Source: Hyphomonadaceae bacterium (GTDB taxonomy: Bacteria > Pseudomonadota > Alphaproteobacteria > Caulobacterales > Aquidulcibacteraceae). Taken from it: 6,415 nt of DNA. Made by a program: the position numbers and the translations under genes. The notes beneath the pieces are model-generated. The model ran no database searches. It saw only the letters and a program-made list of their open reading frames with translations, and had not been told where the DNA came from. Where the stretch lies: contig JALOSP010000083.1 in assembly GCA_025458365.1 (NCBI GenBank), positions 1 through 6,415 on the forward strand, in the 5' to 3' direction. This document shows, in pieces, positions 1-5,807 of the stretch. Each line of letters opens with the position of its first letter. Within the stretch, counting starts at the first letter, position 1.

Positions 1-1
1 G

Positions 2-871
2 GATGCGCGGGTCATTGCCCGCGGGACACCCGGCTTCTCTGGTGCCGACCTGATGAATCTGGTGAACGAGGCCGCTCTTCTGGCTGCCCGCCGCGGCATG
101 CGTCTGGTCACCGGCAAGGAGTTCGAAGACGCCAAGGACAAGGTGCTGATGGGTGTCGAACGCAAGTCGATGGCCATGAGCGAGAGCGAGAAGAAGCTGA
201 CCGCCTATCATGAAGGCGGCCATGCACTGGTTGCGCTGACCGTGCCGGACACCGATCCGGTGCACAAGGCCACGATCATCCCGCGCGGGCGCGCATTGGG
301 GATGGTGATGCAACTGCCTGAGAGCGACCGGGTCTCGATGTCCTACAAGCAGATGATGAGCCGGATGGCAGTCATGATGGGCGGTCGGGTCGCCGAAGAA
401 TTGGTGTTCGGCAAGGATTCGATCACGTCTGGTGCGTCATCCGACATCCAGCAAGCCACCAAGCTGGCCCGCGCCATGGTGACCCAATGGGGCTATTCCG
501 ATGAACTGGGCACCGTTGCCTATGGCGAAAACCAGCAGGAAGTGTTCCTCGGTCATTCGGTGGCGCAGACCAAAAATGTGTCTGAAGCCACTGCACAGAC
601 CATTGACCGGGAGGTCAAGCGACTGGTTGATATGGGCTATGAGGAGGCCAAGCGGATCCTGACAGAGCGCGCCGCCGACCTTGAAACCCTCGGTCAGGGC
701 CTGCTTGAATACGAGACCCTGTCAGGTGACGAGATCAAGGCCCTGCTGAATGGCATCCGCCCCGTGCGGGACAACACCAGTACCCTGCCGCCCGGCGGCA
801 CCACATCTGCGCTGCCCACCATCGGCCGGAAATCCGGCGGCGGCAGCACGCCAGAACCCAACCCGGCCTGA
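2..871 (+). CDS. ftsH: ATP-dependent zinc metalloprotease FtsH, C-terminal part (5' end outside window)
   Basis: This is the 3' portion of ftsH, the inner-membrane AAA+ protease that degrades misfolded membrane proteins and some short-lived regulators. The reading frame is open from base 2, and 289 codons are visible. Compared with E. coli FtsH (about 644 residues), roughly 350 residues are missing: the membrane anchor, Walker motifs and second region of homology. The visible part starts in the AAA+ helical subdomain ([12 protein letters not shown]) and passes into the M41 peptidase. The zinc-binding HEGGH motif is encoded at 209-223. It is a Gly variant of the usual HEAGH, with both His and the Glu intact. 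The third zinc ligand is probably the Asp of SGASSD at 443-445. The segment VFLGHSV followed by NVSEATAQ is typical of alphaproteobacterial FtsH. The tail after about 740 is Gly/Pro/Ser-rich and probably disordered. The gene stops at TGA 869-871, 21 bases before a strong hairpin terminator. An ATG at 53 is internal, not the start. Confidence 0.97.
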   Translation, partial: DARVIARGTPGFSGADLMNLVNEAALLAARRGMRLVTGKEFEDAKDKVLMGVERKSMAMSESEKKLTAYHEGGHALVALTVPDTDPVHKATIIPRGRALGMVMQLPESDRVSMSYKQMMSRMAVMMGGRVAEELVFGKDSITSGASSDIQQATKLARAMVTQWGYSDELGTVAYGENQQEVFLGHSVAQTKNVSEATAQTIDREVKRLVDMGYEEAKRILTERAADLETLGQGLLEYETLSGDEIKALLNGIRPVRDNTSTLPPGGTTSALPTIGRKSGGGSTPEPNPA

Positions 872-892
872 TCTGGAAGGATCGACCGTTCG

Positions 893-927
893 GGGCGCGC
901 GACTGAGGTCGCGCGTCCTTTTCCTTT
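893..927 (+). terminator. Intrinsic terminator after ftsH
   Basis: An 11-bp stem pairs 893-903 with 908-918, almost all G-C with one G-T wobble. It is closed by the four-base loop TGAG and followed by TTTTCCTTT (919-927). It lies 21 bases after the ftsH stop, so it is well placed to end the ftsH transcript. It also sits only 28 bases before the likely folP ATG at 946. Any transcript starting upstream must therefore pass it to reach folP, so it could lower folP-thiD expression relative to ftsH. Termination efficiency cannot be judged from sequence. Confidence 0.8.
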
Positions 928-945
928 GCTGTGTCCCGGTTTTTC

Positions 946-1791
946 ATGACGACCAACCGCTTTTCTTCCCTTATGGCCAGCCGGCCCCGCCCGCTGATCA
1001 TGGGCATCGTGAATGTCACGCCTGACAGTTTCAGTGATGGTGGCAGGCTGGCCAACACGCAGGCCGCTGTGGACCATGGTTTGGCCATGCTGGCGCAAGG
1101 GGCCGACATCCTTGACATCGGCGGGGAGAGCACCCGCCCTGGTGCGACAGACGTGCCGGTCGAGGCTGAACTGGCCCGGACCATCCCGGTGATCGAGGCT
1201 TTGCGGGCCGCAACGACAGCGCCAATCAGCATCGACACCCGAAAACCAGACGTCGCCCGGGCTGCCATGGCCGCCGGGGCCGATTGCTGGAACGATGTCT
1301 CTGCCCTGACGTTTGCCGAGGACAGCCTCGCCACCGCTGTCGAACTGGCCATCCCGGTCATCTTGATGCATGCACAGGGCACGCCCGCCACCATGCAAGC
1401 CGCACCTGCCTATCGCGACGTGACCGCCGAAGTGCGCGACTTTCTGGTCGGGCGGATCGGGCAGGCGGTGGCAGCGGGCTTGCCGCGAGAACGATTGATC
1501 CTGGATCCGGGGATCGGCTTTGGCAAGACACTGGACCACAATCTGGCCTTGCTGTCAGGATTGCAGCGGCTGGCGGCCTTGGGCTGCCCGCTGCTGGTCG
1601 GCACCTCACGCAAGAGCATGATTGCAGGGATTGACGTCCAAGCTACAGATACGGACGACCGGCTGGGCGGCTCGCTGGCCAGCATGCTGGCTGCGGTCGA
1701 GCGTGGGGCAGCGATCGTGCGGGTGCACGACGTGCGCGAAACGGCGCAGGCACTGGCGGTCTGGGCCGCGATCAGGGATTTTGATGCATGA
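946..1791 (+). CDS. folP: Dihydropteroate synthase (DHPS)
   Basis: This cytoplasmic folate enzyme condenses 6-hydroxymethyl-7,8-dihydropterin pyrophosphate with p-aminobenzoate to give dihydropteroate. It is the sulfonamide target. All family landmarks are present in a TIM-barrel-sized protein (281 residues from ATG 946; E. coli has 282). They are NVTPDSFSDGG (from N23, pyrophosphate/Mg loop), ESTRPG (61-66), SIDTRKP (D97), ND (116-117), LMHAQG (M141, H142), LDPGIGFGK (D187, K194), SRKS (from S221) and RVHD (R259, H261). The start is uncertain. In-frame candidates are GTG 931, ATG 946 and ATG 973, and none has a convincing Shine-Dalgarno sequence. I chose 946 because it is an ATG and places the first motif about where E. 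coli has it. The gene follows the ftsH terminator and overlaps thiD by ATGA. No resistance-type insertion is seen next to the conserved loops. Confidence 0.96.
   Translation: MTTNRFSSLMASRPRPLIMGIVNVTPDSFSDGGRLANTQAAVDHGLAMLAQGADILDIGGESTRPGATDVPVEAELARTIPVIEALRAATTAPISIDTRKPDVARAAMAAGADCWNDVSALTFAEDSLATAVELAIPVILMHAQGTPATMQAAPAYRDVTAEVRDFLVGRIGQAVAAGLPRERLILDPGIGFGKTLDHNLALLSGLQRLAALGCPLLVGTSRKSMIAGIDVQATDTDDRLGGSLASMLAAVERGAAIVRVHDVRETAQALAVWAAIRDFDA
1774..1778 (+). promoter_or_regulatory. Ribosome binding site of thiD
   Basis: AGGGA lies 9 bases before the thiD ATG at 1788, inside the last codons of folP. It supports the ATG that overlaps the folP stop codon and suggests both re-initiation and direct initiation are possible. 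Confidence 0.5.
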
Positions 1792-2642
1792 ACCGCACCG
1801 ATGAACCCCAATCCGATACCGCCAACCGCTCATCCAAAGGCCGGGTCCTGATCGTGGCAGGCTCCGATAGTGGCGGCGGGGCAGGCATTCAGGCCGACAT
1901 CAAGTCGGTCACCGCACTGGGCGGCTATGCCATGACCGCGATTACCGCGATCACGGTCCAGAATACGCTGGGCGTCCACGACGTATTCGGCATTCCGCTG
2001 AAGACCGTGACCGACCAGATCGCCTGCGTGGCGTCCGACATCGGTACTGACACAGTCAAGACAGGCATGTTGGGCACTGTTGCCATGGTCGAGGCTGTCG
2101 CCGAAGCGCTGGACACCCATCTGCGGGTTGCGCCCCGGATTATCGACCCGGTGATGGTGGCCAAGGGCGGCCATCCGCTGCTGGAAGATCGCGCCGTGGC
2201 TGCCGTGCGCAGCCTCTTGGTGCCCGGTGCGGCCCTGCTGACCCCCAATGCGCCGGAGGCCGAGCGGCTGACCGATCTGTCGGTTGATGGCATCAACGGC
2301 CAGCGCCGCGCAGCTGAAAAGCTGTTGCGGGCGGGCGCCCGTGCGGTGCTGATCAAGGGCGGCCACATCCCGGGCGCACGCTTCACCGACCTGCTAGCGA
2401 CTGAATCCGGTGAACATTTCTTCGAGGCTGAGCGCATTGACACGACCTCCACCCATGGCACGGGCTGTACGCTGGCGTCGGCCATCGCAGCCCTGTTGGC
2501 CCAAGCCATGGCGCTTCCCGATGCGGTGGAAAAGGCGCAAGCCTATGTGCACGAGGCGATCCGCACCGCACCGGGGCTGGGAGCCGGTCACGGGCCCTTG
2601 AACCATGCCTGGCCGGTGCAGCAGGCGGCGCAAAATCGCTAG
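1788..2642 (+). CDS. thiD: Hydroxymethylpyrimidine/phosphomethylpyrimidine kinase
   Basis: This thiamine-pathway kinase phosphorylates HMP to HMP-P and then to HMP-PP, the pyrimidine substrate of thiamine-phosphate synthase ThiE. The 284-residue protein is a ribokinase-fold member with the ThiD signatures: AGSDSGGGAGIQADIK (24-39, pyrimidine-binding region), DPVMVAKGGHPLL (120-132), LTPN (151-154), IKGGH (189-193), the anion-hole motif THGTGC (222-227, Cys227) and GHGPLNH near the C-terminus (267-273). About 18 residues precede the first strand, slightly more than in E. coli ThiD. The start is ATG 1788, whose ATGA overlaps the folP stop, with AGGGA 9 bases upstream. There is no fused ThiE or TenA domain. 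No TPP riboswitch can precede it directly because the genes overlap, so any thiamine control would have to act further upstream. Downstream is the convergent gap facing tadA. Confidence 0.96.
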   Translation: MNRTDEPQSDTANRSSKGRVLIVAGSDSGGGAGIQADIKSVTALGGYAMTAITAITVQNTLGVHDVFGIPLKTVTDQIACVASDIGTDTVKTGMLGTVAMVEAVAEALDTHLRVAPRIIDPVMVAKGGHPLLEDRAVAAVRSLLVPGAALLTPNAPEAERLTDLSVDGINGQRRAAEKLLRAGARAVLIKGGHIPGARFTDLLATESGEHFFEAERIDTTSTHGTGCTLASAIAALLAQAMALPDAVEKAQAYVHEAIRTAPGLGAGHGPLNHAWPVQQAAQNR

Positions 2643-2660
2643 ATCAAATTCAAAAATTTT

Positions 2661-2697
2661 GTGCCCAACTTCGTTTCCATGGCAACGAAACGCGCAC
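2661..2697 (-). terminator. Possible weak terminator hairpin downstream of tadA
   Basis: Read on the - strand, GTGC/GCAC outer arms (2694-2697 with 2661-2664) enclose an inner six-pair stem (2684-2689 with 2670-2675) and an eight-base loop, with an internal loop between the two stems. Going further along the - strand, the next bases are AAAATTTTTGAATTT, so a T run follows after four A residues. It lies just over 100 bases beyond the tadA stop. The stem is short and interrupted, so this is a tentative call. On the + strand no T run follows, so it is unlikely to terminate thiD. Confidence 0.27.
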
Positions 2698-2751
2698 CAG
2701 ACCACCGTGCGGCTTCTATGGAACAGCATGATCGTCCGGTGTACTGATCAA

Positions 2752-2797
2752 GCATCGTTTTTCACCGAAAACCGGTTCCTACTTTTCGGCACGATGC
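2752..2797. repeat. RIME/REP-like alphaproteobacterial intergenic palindrome
   Basis: This is a nested inverted repeat. Outer arms GCATCGT (2752-2758) and ACGATGC (2791-2797) flank inner arms CCGAAAA (2765-2771) and TTTTCGG (2783-2789), with an 11-base centre containing ACCGGTTCC. Read on the - strand it begins GCATCGTGCCGAAAAGT. This closely resembles a palindrome I recall as abundant between genes in rhizobia and relatives (consensus roughly GCATGATCCCGAAAAGT, then a GGAAACCGG core). A + strand frame across it reads ENRFLLFG, like the ENRFPLFG seen in many spurious ORFs over those repeats. A second imperfect pair (2726-2733 with 2746-2753, one mismatch) touches its left side. It lies in the gap between the convergent thiD and tadA 3' ends, the usual place for such elements. 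It may act as a transcript-end structure, but no T run follows on either side. Family assignment is from memory. Confidence 0.7.
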
Positions 2798-2803
2798 ACT
2801 CAC

Positions 2804-3289
2804 TCAACGACGTGCCCGGAAGAAAGCCCGCAGTTCTGCGCCACAGGCCTCGCCAAGCACGCCGCCTGTCACCGCGGGGCGCCAGTGGCAGGTCGGTTGG
2901 TCGAAGAACCGCACACCCGACACCACCGCCCCGCCCTTCGGGTCCGTCGCTCCAAACACCAGACGGCTGACCCTGGCCAGCGCAATCGCTCCGGCGCACA
3001 TGGTGCAGGGTTCCAGCGTCACATAGAGTGTCAGACCCTGTGGCAGGCGGTAGTTGCCACTGCTGGCTGTGGCAGCGCGCAGGGCGGCGATTTCGGCGTG
3101 AGCGGTGGGATCATGTCCAGCCACCGGGCTGTTGGCGCCGCTGGCGATCAAGCTGTCTGTGGCGGGATCAACCAGAACCGCCCCGACGGGCACTTCACCG
3201 GCCAAGGCCGCCGCGCGAGCGTGCTCCAGCGCCATGGCCATCCAATGGATGTCGCGGTCATCGATGGAGCTGGTGGCGCTTGTGCTCAT
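2804..3289 (-). CDS. tadA: tRNA adenosine(34) deaminase TadA
   Basis: This zinc enzyme deaminates A34 to inosine in the anticodon of tRNA-Arg(ACG), allowing decoding of CGU, CGC and CGA. It is essential in most bacteria. The 161-residue protein matches E. coli TadA (167 residues) throughout: EVPVGAVLVD, GHDPTAHAE with zinc ligand H64 and proton shuttle E66, TLYVTLEPCTMC with zinc ligands C95 and C98, FGATDPKGGA, and FFRARR at the C-terminus. I chose ATG 3289 because 15 residues then precede the conserved HWM, much as in E. coli. It lacks an obvious Shine-Dalgarno sequence. In-frame ATGs at 3412 and 3430 would add 41 or 47 residues that do not resemble TadA. The gene is divergent from the pseudouridine synthase and convergent with thiD. 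Confidence 0.95.
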   Translation of the reverse strand: MSTSATSSIDDRDIHWMAMALEHARAAALAGEVPVGAVLVDPATDSLIASGANSPVAGHDPTAHAEIAALRAATASSGNYRLPQGLTLYVTLEPCTMCAGAIALARVSRLVFGATDPKGGAVVSGVRFFDQPTCHWRPAVTGGVLGEACGAELRAFFRARR

Positions 3290-3429
3290 GGCCGGCAGCC
3301 GGTCGCCCAAGTCAGCCAGGTCGTCAAGTCTGGCAAGCGGGCAAGCCTCGACTTTTGGGCCGATCTGGTCCAAGCGAGTGGTTGTGCCGCCCGTGAGGGT
3401 CGCTGTCGCCATGATCGAGGATATGCCCA
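3290..3429. promoter_or_regulatory. Divergent 5' region between tadA and the pseudouridine synthase
   Basis: Promoters for both divergent genes should lie in these 140 bases or in the flanking codons. I see no convincing -35/-10 pair on either strand; a TTGACG on the - strand (around 3330) has no matching -10 at the right distance. The - strand frame of tadA stays open through this whole region and beyond, which may be a by-product of GC-rich composition or may mean tadA starts further upstream. Called as regulatory only because of its position. Confidence 0.3.
3417..3421 (+). promoter_or_regulatory. Ribosome binding site deciding the TTG start of the pseudouridine synthase
   Basis: GAGGA is followed by an eight-base spacer and then TTG 3430. 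There is an in-frame stop (TGA 3412-3414) just upstream, and no in-frame ATG, GTG or TTG occurs between 3430 and the S4 domain, so this site fixes the start. The ATG at 3423 is in a different frame that does not lead to the domain. Confidence 0.65.
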
Positions 3430-4932
3430 TTGGCCAAACCACCCAGAACTCCTCGAACAACCAGAACTCCCGGGCTACCCGGACCATCAAGGCCACCAGG
3501 CCGGTTTGCCGGCAAGGCACCCGGCAAGCCCGCCAGTCGCGCAGGCAAAGGATCACCCCTGCGGCGCGCGCCCAAGCCGATCATTCCGGCTGGACTGGAA
3601 ACCGACAGCCAGACAGCTCCGGCATTCACGGGTCAGGGACGGTCCAGCGGCCCGCAAAGCCTTGCCGTCAACCGCCGGTTTGCTGCCGAAAGGCGGGCTG
3701 CCGAAGCCCCCGAGGGCGGCAAGCCTGCCGCACCTGAGCGCAAGCAGCGCGCCCGGCCCAAATCCGTCGTCCCCCGCAACCACCGCGTCACGCCTGCTCC
3801 CGAGTTCAAGCCCCAACCACCAGCGCCCGTTGCCAGTGGCATTCGCTCGACCCGTGGCGATCAGACACCAGAGCGGATCGCCAAGGTTCTGGCGCGTGCG
3901 GGCATCGCTTCGCGACGCGAGGCTGAAGCCATCATCGCCGAGGGCCGGGTGGCAGTGAATGGCAGCGTGTTGACCACGCCAGCCTTCACTGTCACACCCG
4001 CTGACATGATCACGGTCGATGGTGCCCCGCTTTCGGCCCCGGAAATGACCCGGCTGTGGCTGTTCCACAAGCCAGACGGACTGGTAACGACCCACAAGGA
4101 CCCGCAAGGGCGACCCACGGTGTTTGACAGCCTGCCAGCGGAAATGCCGCGCGTGATCTCGGTGGGGCGGCTGGACCTCACGTCCGAAGGCCTGCTGCTC
4201 CTGACCAATGACGGGGCGCTCGCCCGCACACTGGAACTGCCGAAGACAGGGCTGGAGCGCACCTATCGCGCCCGCGCCTTTGGCCGGGTGACCCAAGCGG
4301 CGCTGGACCGGCTGGCCGAAGGGATCACGGTCGAAGGCGTCGAATATGGTCCGATTGTTGCCAATCTGGAGAAGTCTGACGCATCGAATGTCTGGATCGA
4401 GGTCCGGCTGACCGAAGGGCGCAACCGGGAAGTGCGCAAGGTGCTTGCCGCCCTCGATCTGACCGTGAACCGGCTCATCCGCACCCAATATGGCCCGTTC
4501 AAGCTGGCTGGATTGCCGCCGGGCGGGCTGGAAGAATTGCCCATGAAGGATTTGCGCAAGGCACTGGGCCCGCTGATGCCGGCCCAGACGGCAGGCGCGG
4601 TCGTGCCCAAGCCGGTTGTCGCACCGGTGGATCTCGAGGCGCTGCCGAAAAAGAAAGCCAGGAAACTGACCGGCGGTCGCGGCGGTCCACGCCACATGAT
4701 GGACGTGCTGGAAGAAGAAGACCTGATTGCCCGCGAGCGCAGCGGATCAAGAGCAGGAGACAAGGCGCGCGGTGGGCGGGCCCCAAAGTCGCCATCACGC
4801 GCCCATCAGGCCCGCAGCGACAGGCGTGGCAAGGCGGCAGGCCCCCTGCGCGGCCCCTCAGGCCGGTCAGGCCAGAAGCGCGGCGACAGCCGGGCAAAGA
4901 CTTCGACCACACCGCCAAAAACGAGAAGATAG
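3430..4932 (+). CDS. rluB: RluB-type 23S rRNA pseudouridine synthase with long basic extensions
   Basis: Member of the RsuA/RluB/E/F family, which isomerises specific uridines in rRNA to pseudouridine. It resembles RluB (E. coli target U2605 of 23S rRNA) most, through DPQGRPTVFDSLP (224-236) and TEGRNREVRK (328-337). Layout of the 500 residues: Arg/Pro/Lys/Ala-rich N-terminal extension (1-145), S4 RNA-binding domain (about 146-200, KVLARAGIASRREAE), catalytic domain (about 208-375) with GRLD at 246-249 and catalytic Asp249 encoded at 4174-4176, then a basic low-complexity tail (about 380-500). E. coli RluB is about 290 residues, so the extra length is almost all in the two ends. Similar extensions are familiar in alphaproteobacterial members; they may add rRNA contacts (inference). 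The TTG start is the only usable one. The last 127 bases overlap the CPBP gene antisense. RluB versus a broader family assignment is the main uncertainty. Confidence 0.92.
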   Translation: MAKPPRTPRTTRTPGLPGPSRPPGRFAGKAPGKPASRAGKGSPLRRAPKPIIPAGLETDSQTAPAFTGQGRSSGPQSLAVNRRFAAERRAAEAPEGGKPAAPERKQRARPKSVVPRNHRVTPAPEFKPQPPAPVASGIRSTRGDQTPERIAKVLARAGIASRREAEAIIAEGRVAVNGSVLTTPAFTVTPADMITVDGAPLSAPEMTRLWLFHKPDGLVTTHKDPQGRPTVFDSLPAEMPRVISVGRLDLTSEGLLLLTNDGALARTLELPKTGLERTYRARAFGRVTQAALDRLAEGITVEGVEYGPIVANLEKSDASNVWIEVRLTEGRNREVRKVLAALDLTVNRLIRTQYGPFKLAGLPPGGLEELPMKDLRKALGPLMPAQTAGAVVPKPVVAPVDLEALPKKKARKLTGGRGGPRHMMDVLEEEDLIARERSGSRAGDKARGGRAPKSPSRAHQARSDRRGKAAGPLRGPSGRSGQKRGDSRAKTSTTPPKTRR

Positions 4933-5738
4933 AGAACAAGGCTTATCCAGGCCCCTTCCTGCTCGGCATAGCCTTCTCCACTGATCAGACCGGCAAACAG
5001 GCCACCAACCACGAAATTGTTGGCCACATGGGCGCCAATGGCAAATTCCAGCCCATTCAGACGGATGGCTGACCAGGCAAAAGCCAACCCCATGGCTGCG
5101 ACCAGTGCCAGATAGGTCGGCCCGATCCCCGGCGCCACGTGCAGACCCACAAAGATCAGAGTGCTGGCCACCGCCGACACCCACACACTCCACCCATGGG
5201 CACAGAGCCGCTGGGTCAGCCAGCCGCGCAGGAAAACTTCTTCAAACGTGCCTTGCACGGCAAAGCCCACGAGATAGGCCAGAATGACAAGGCCAAAGGC
5301 GGGCGCGCCATAATCAGAGAACCGGTCGCCCAAGGTCGCGCGCAAGTCAGCGTCCGTCACCAGGCTGGAGGCAAGGGTCAGACTGCCGACAAACGCGAAG
5401 GCGGCCAGCATCATGGACCAGCGGAACCGTGGCTGGCCCGTCATCAGCCCCTTCAGCGGACGCCGCTCGATCAGCTTGCGCACAAGCAAGACAACCAGCA
5501 AGCCGGTCCCGAACCCGCAACCCAGCATCAGGCTCGCCAACAGCATTTCATTGCGAGCCGTCACTTGAAGCTGGCCGGGCGTGATTTGGCCGAGAATTCC
5601 GTAAAGTACAGCCGTGGCCACGGCCACTGCACCCAGCCAGCACACAAGCACAAGCAGCGTCAGTCCAATCGTTCCCCAGACCCTGGCAGCCGGGCCGGAC
5701 GTGTCTGCGCGCAAGCGCTCGTAGCGAGGTTCAGTCAT
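4806..5738 (-). CDS. CPBP-family intramembrane metalloprotease
   Basis: Polytopic membrane protein of the CPBP (CAAX protease and bacteriocin-processing, Rce1-like) family, 310 residues. About eight hydrophobic segments are visible, near 21-47, 65-86, 107-127, 147-164, 184-202, 206-224, 234-252 and 263-283. The family's three active-site motifs are intact: EExxxR (E166, E167, R171), FxxxH (F196, H200) and HxxxN (H237, N241). An active glutamate-dependent protease is therefore likely; the substrate cannot be inferred. ATG 5738 is preferred over an in-frame TTG at 5780 because AAGGAA (5744-5749) sits five bases upstream of it. The gene lies 69 bases after comF on the same strand, so it is probably co-transcribed. 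The C-terminal 41 residues, including part of the last membrane segment, are encoded opposite the pseudouridine synthase tail. No bacteriocin or prenylation gene is nearby to suggest a role. Confidence 0.92.
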   Translation of the reverse strand: MTEPRYERLRADTSGPAARVWGTIGLTLLVLVCWLGAVAVATAVLYGILGQITPGQLQVTARNEMLLASLMLGCGFGTGLLVVLLVRKLIERRPLKGLMTGQPRFRWSMMLAAFAFVGSLTLASSLVTDADLRATLGDRFSDYGAPAFGLVILAYLVGFAVQGTFEEVFLRGWLTQRLCAHGWSVWVSAVASTLIFVGLHVAPGIGPTYLALVAAMGLAFAWSAIRLNGLEFAIGAHVANNFVVGGLFAGLISGEGYAEQEGAWISLVLYLLVFGGVVEVFARLSPRFWPDRPEGPRRGPAALPRLSLRA

Positions 5739-5743
5739 GGCTG

Positions 5744-5749
5744 TTCCTT
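5744..5749 (-). promoter_or_regulatory. Ribosome binding site of the CPBP protease gene
   Basis: On the - strand, AAGGAA is followed by CAGCC and then ATG (5738-5736). This is the clearest Shine-Dalgarno sequence in the window and selects this ATG over the upstream TTG at 5780. Confidence 0.65.
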
Positions 5750-5807
5750 GGCGGGTTTTCGCCTGCCGTGCAAAGGGCAAAAGTGGACGCTTCGGGCATG
5801 ACAGCCA

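Noticed and set aside
893..918. CTGAG in the hairpin loop as part of a TPP riboswitch for the folP-thiD operon
   Set aside because: Only a few bases match the thi-box motif. The region is a simple terminator hairpin, and a TPP riboswitch would not fit between the hairpin and folP.
694..1539. Long open frame of 281 codons on the - strand across ftsH and folP
   Set aside because: It lies antisense to well-supported ftsH and folP coding sequence and crosses the terminator. Its translation shows no recognisable domain and is the kind of product expected from GC-rich antisense frames.
2605..2970. + strand open frame of 121 codons across the thiD-tadA gap
   Set aside because: It begins inside thiD, runs through the palindromic repeat and ends antisense to tadA. 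The ENRFLLFG segment is the translation of the repeat, not a protein motif.
3423..3737. ATG 3423 as the start of the pseudouridine synthase, with a later frameshift
   Set aside because: Its frame never reaches the S4 domain. TTG 3430 with GAGGA eight bases upstream gives one uninterrupted frame, so no frameshift is needed.
2885..3958. + strand open frame of 357 codons opposite tadA and into the pseudouridine synthase gene
   Set aside because: It is antisense to motif-bearing tadA and out of frame with the S4/catalytic domains. No domain is recognisable.
5736..5799. Short - strand ORF of 22 codons (ATG 5799) between comF and the CPBP gene
   Set aside because: It has an ATG near the comF stop and ends near the CPBP start, but it has no clear ribosome site and no recognisable sequence. 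It could be chance in a 69-base gap.
5139..5801. + strand open frame of 220 codons opposite the CPBP gene
   Set aside because: It is antisense to a gene with all three CPBP motifs and a clear ribosome site. The translation is rich in Gln, His and Arg with no family resemblance.
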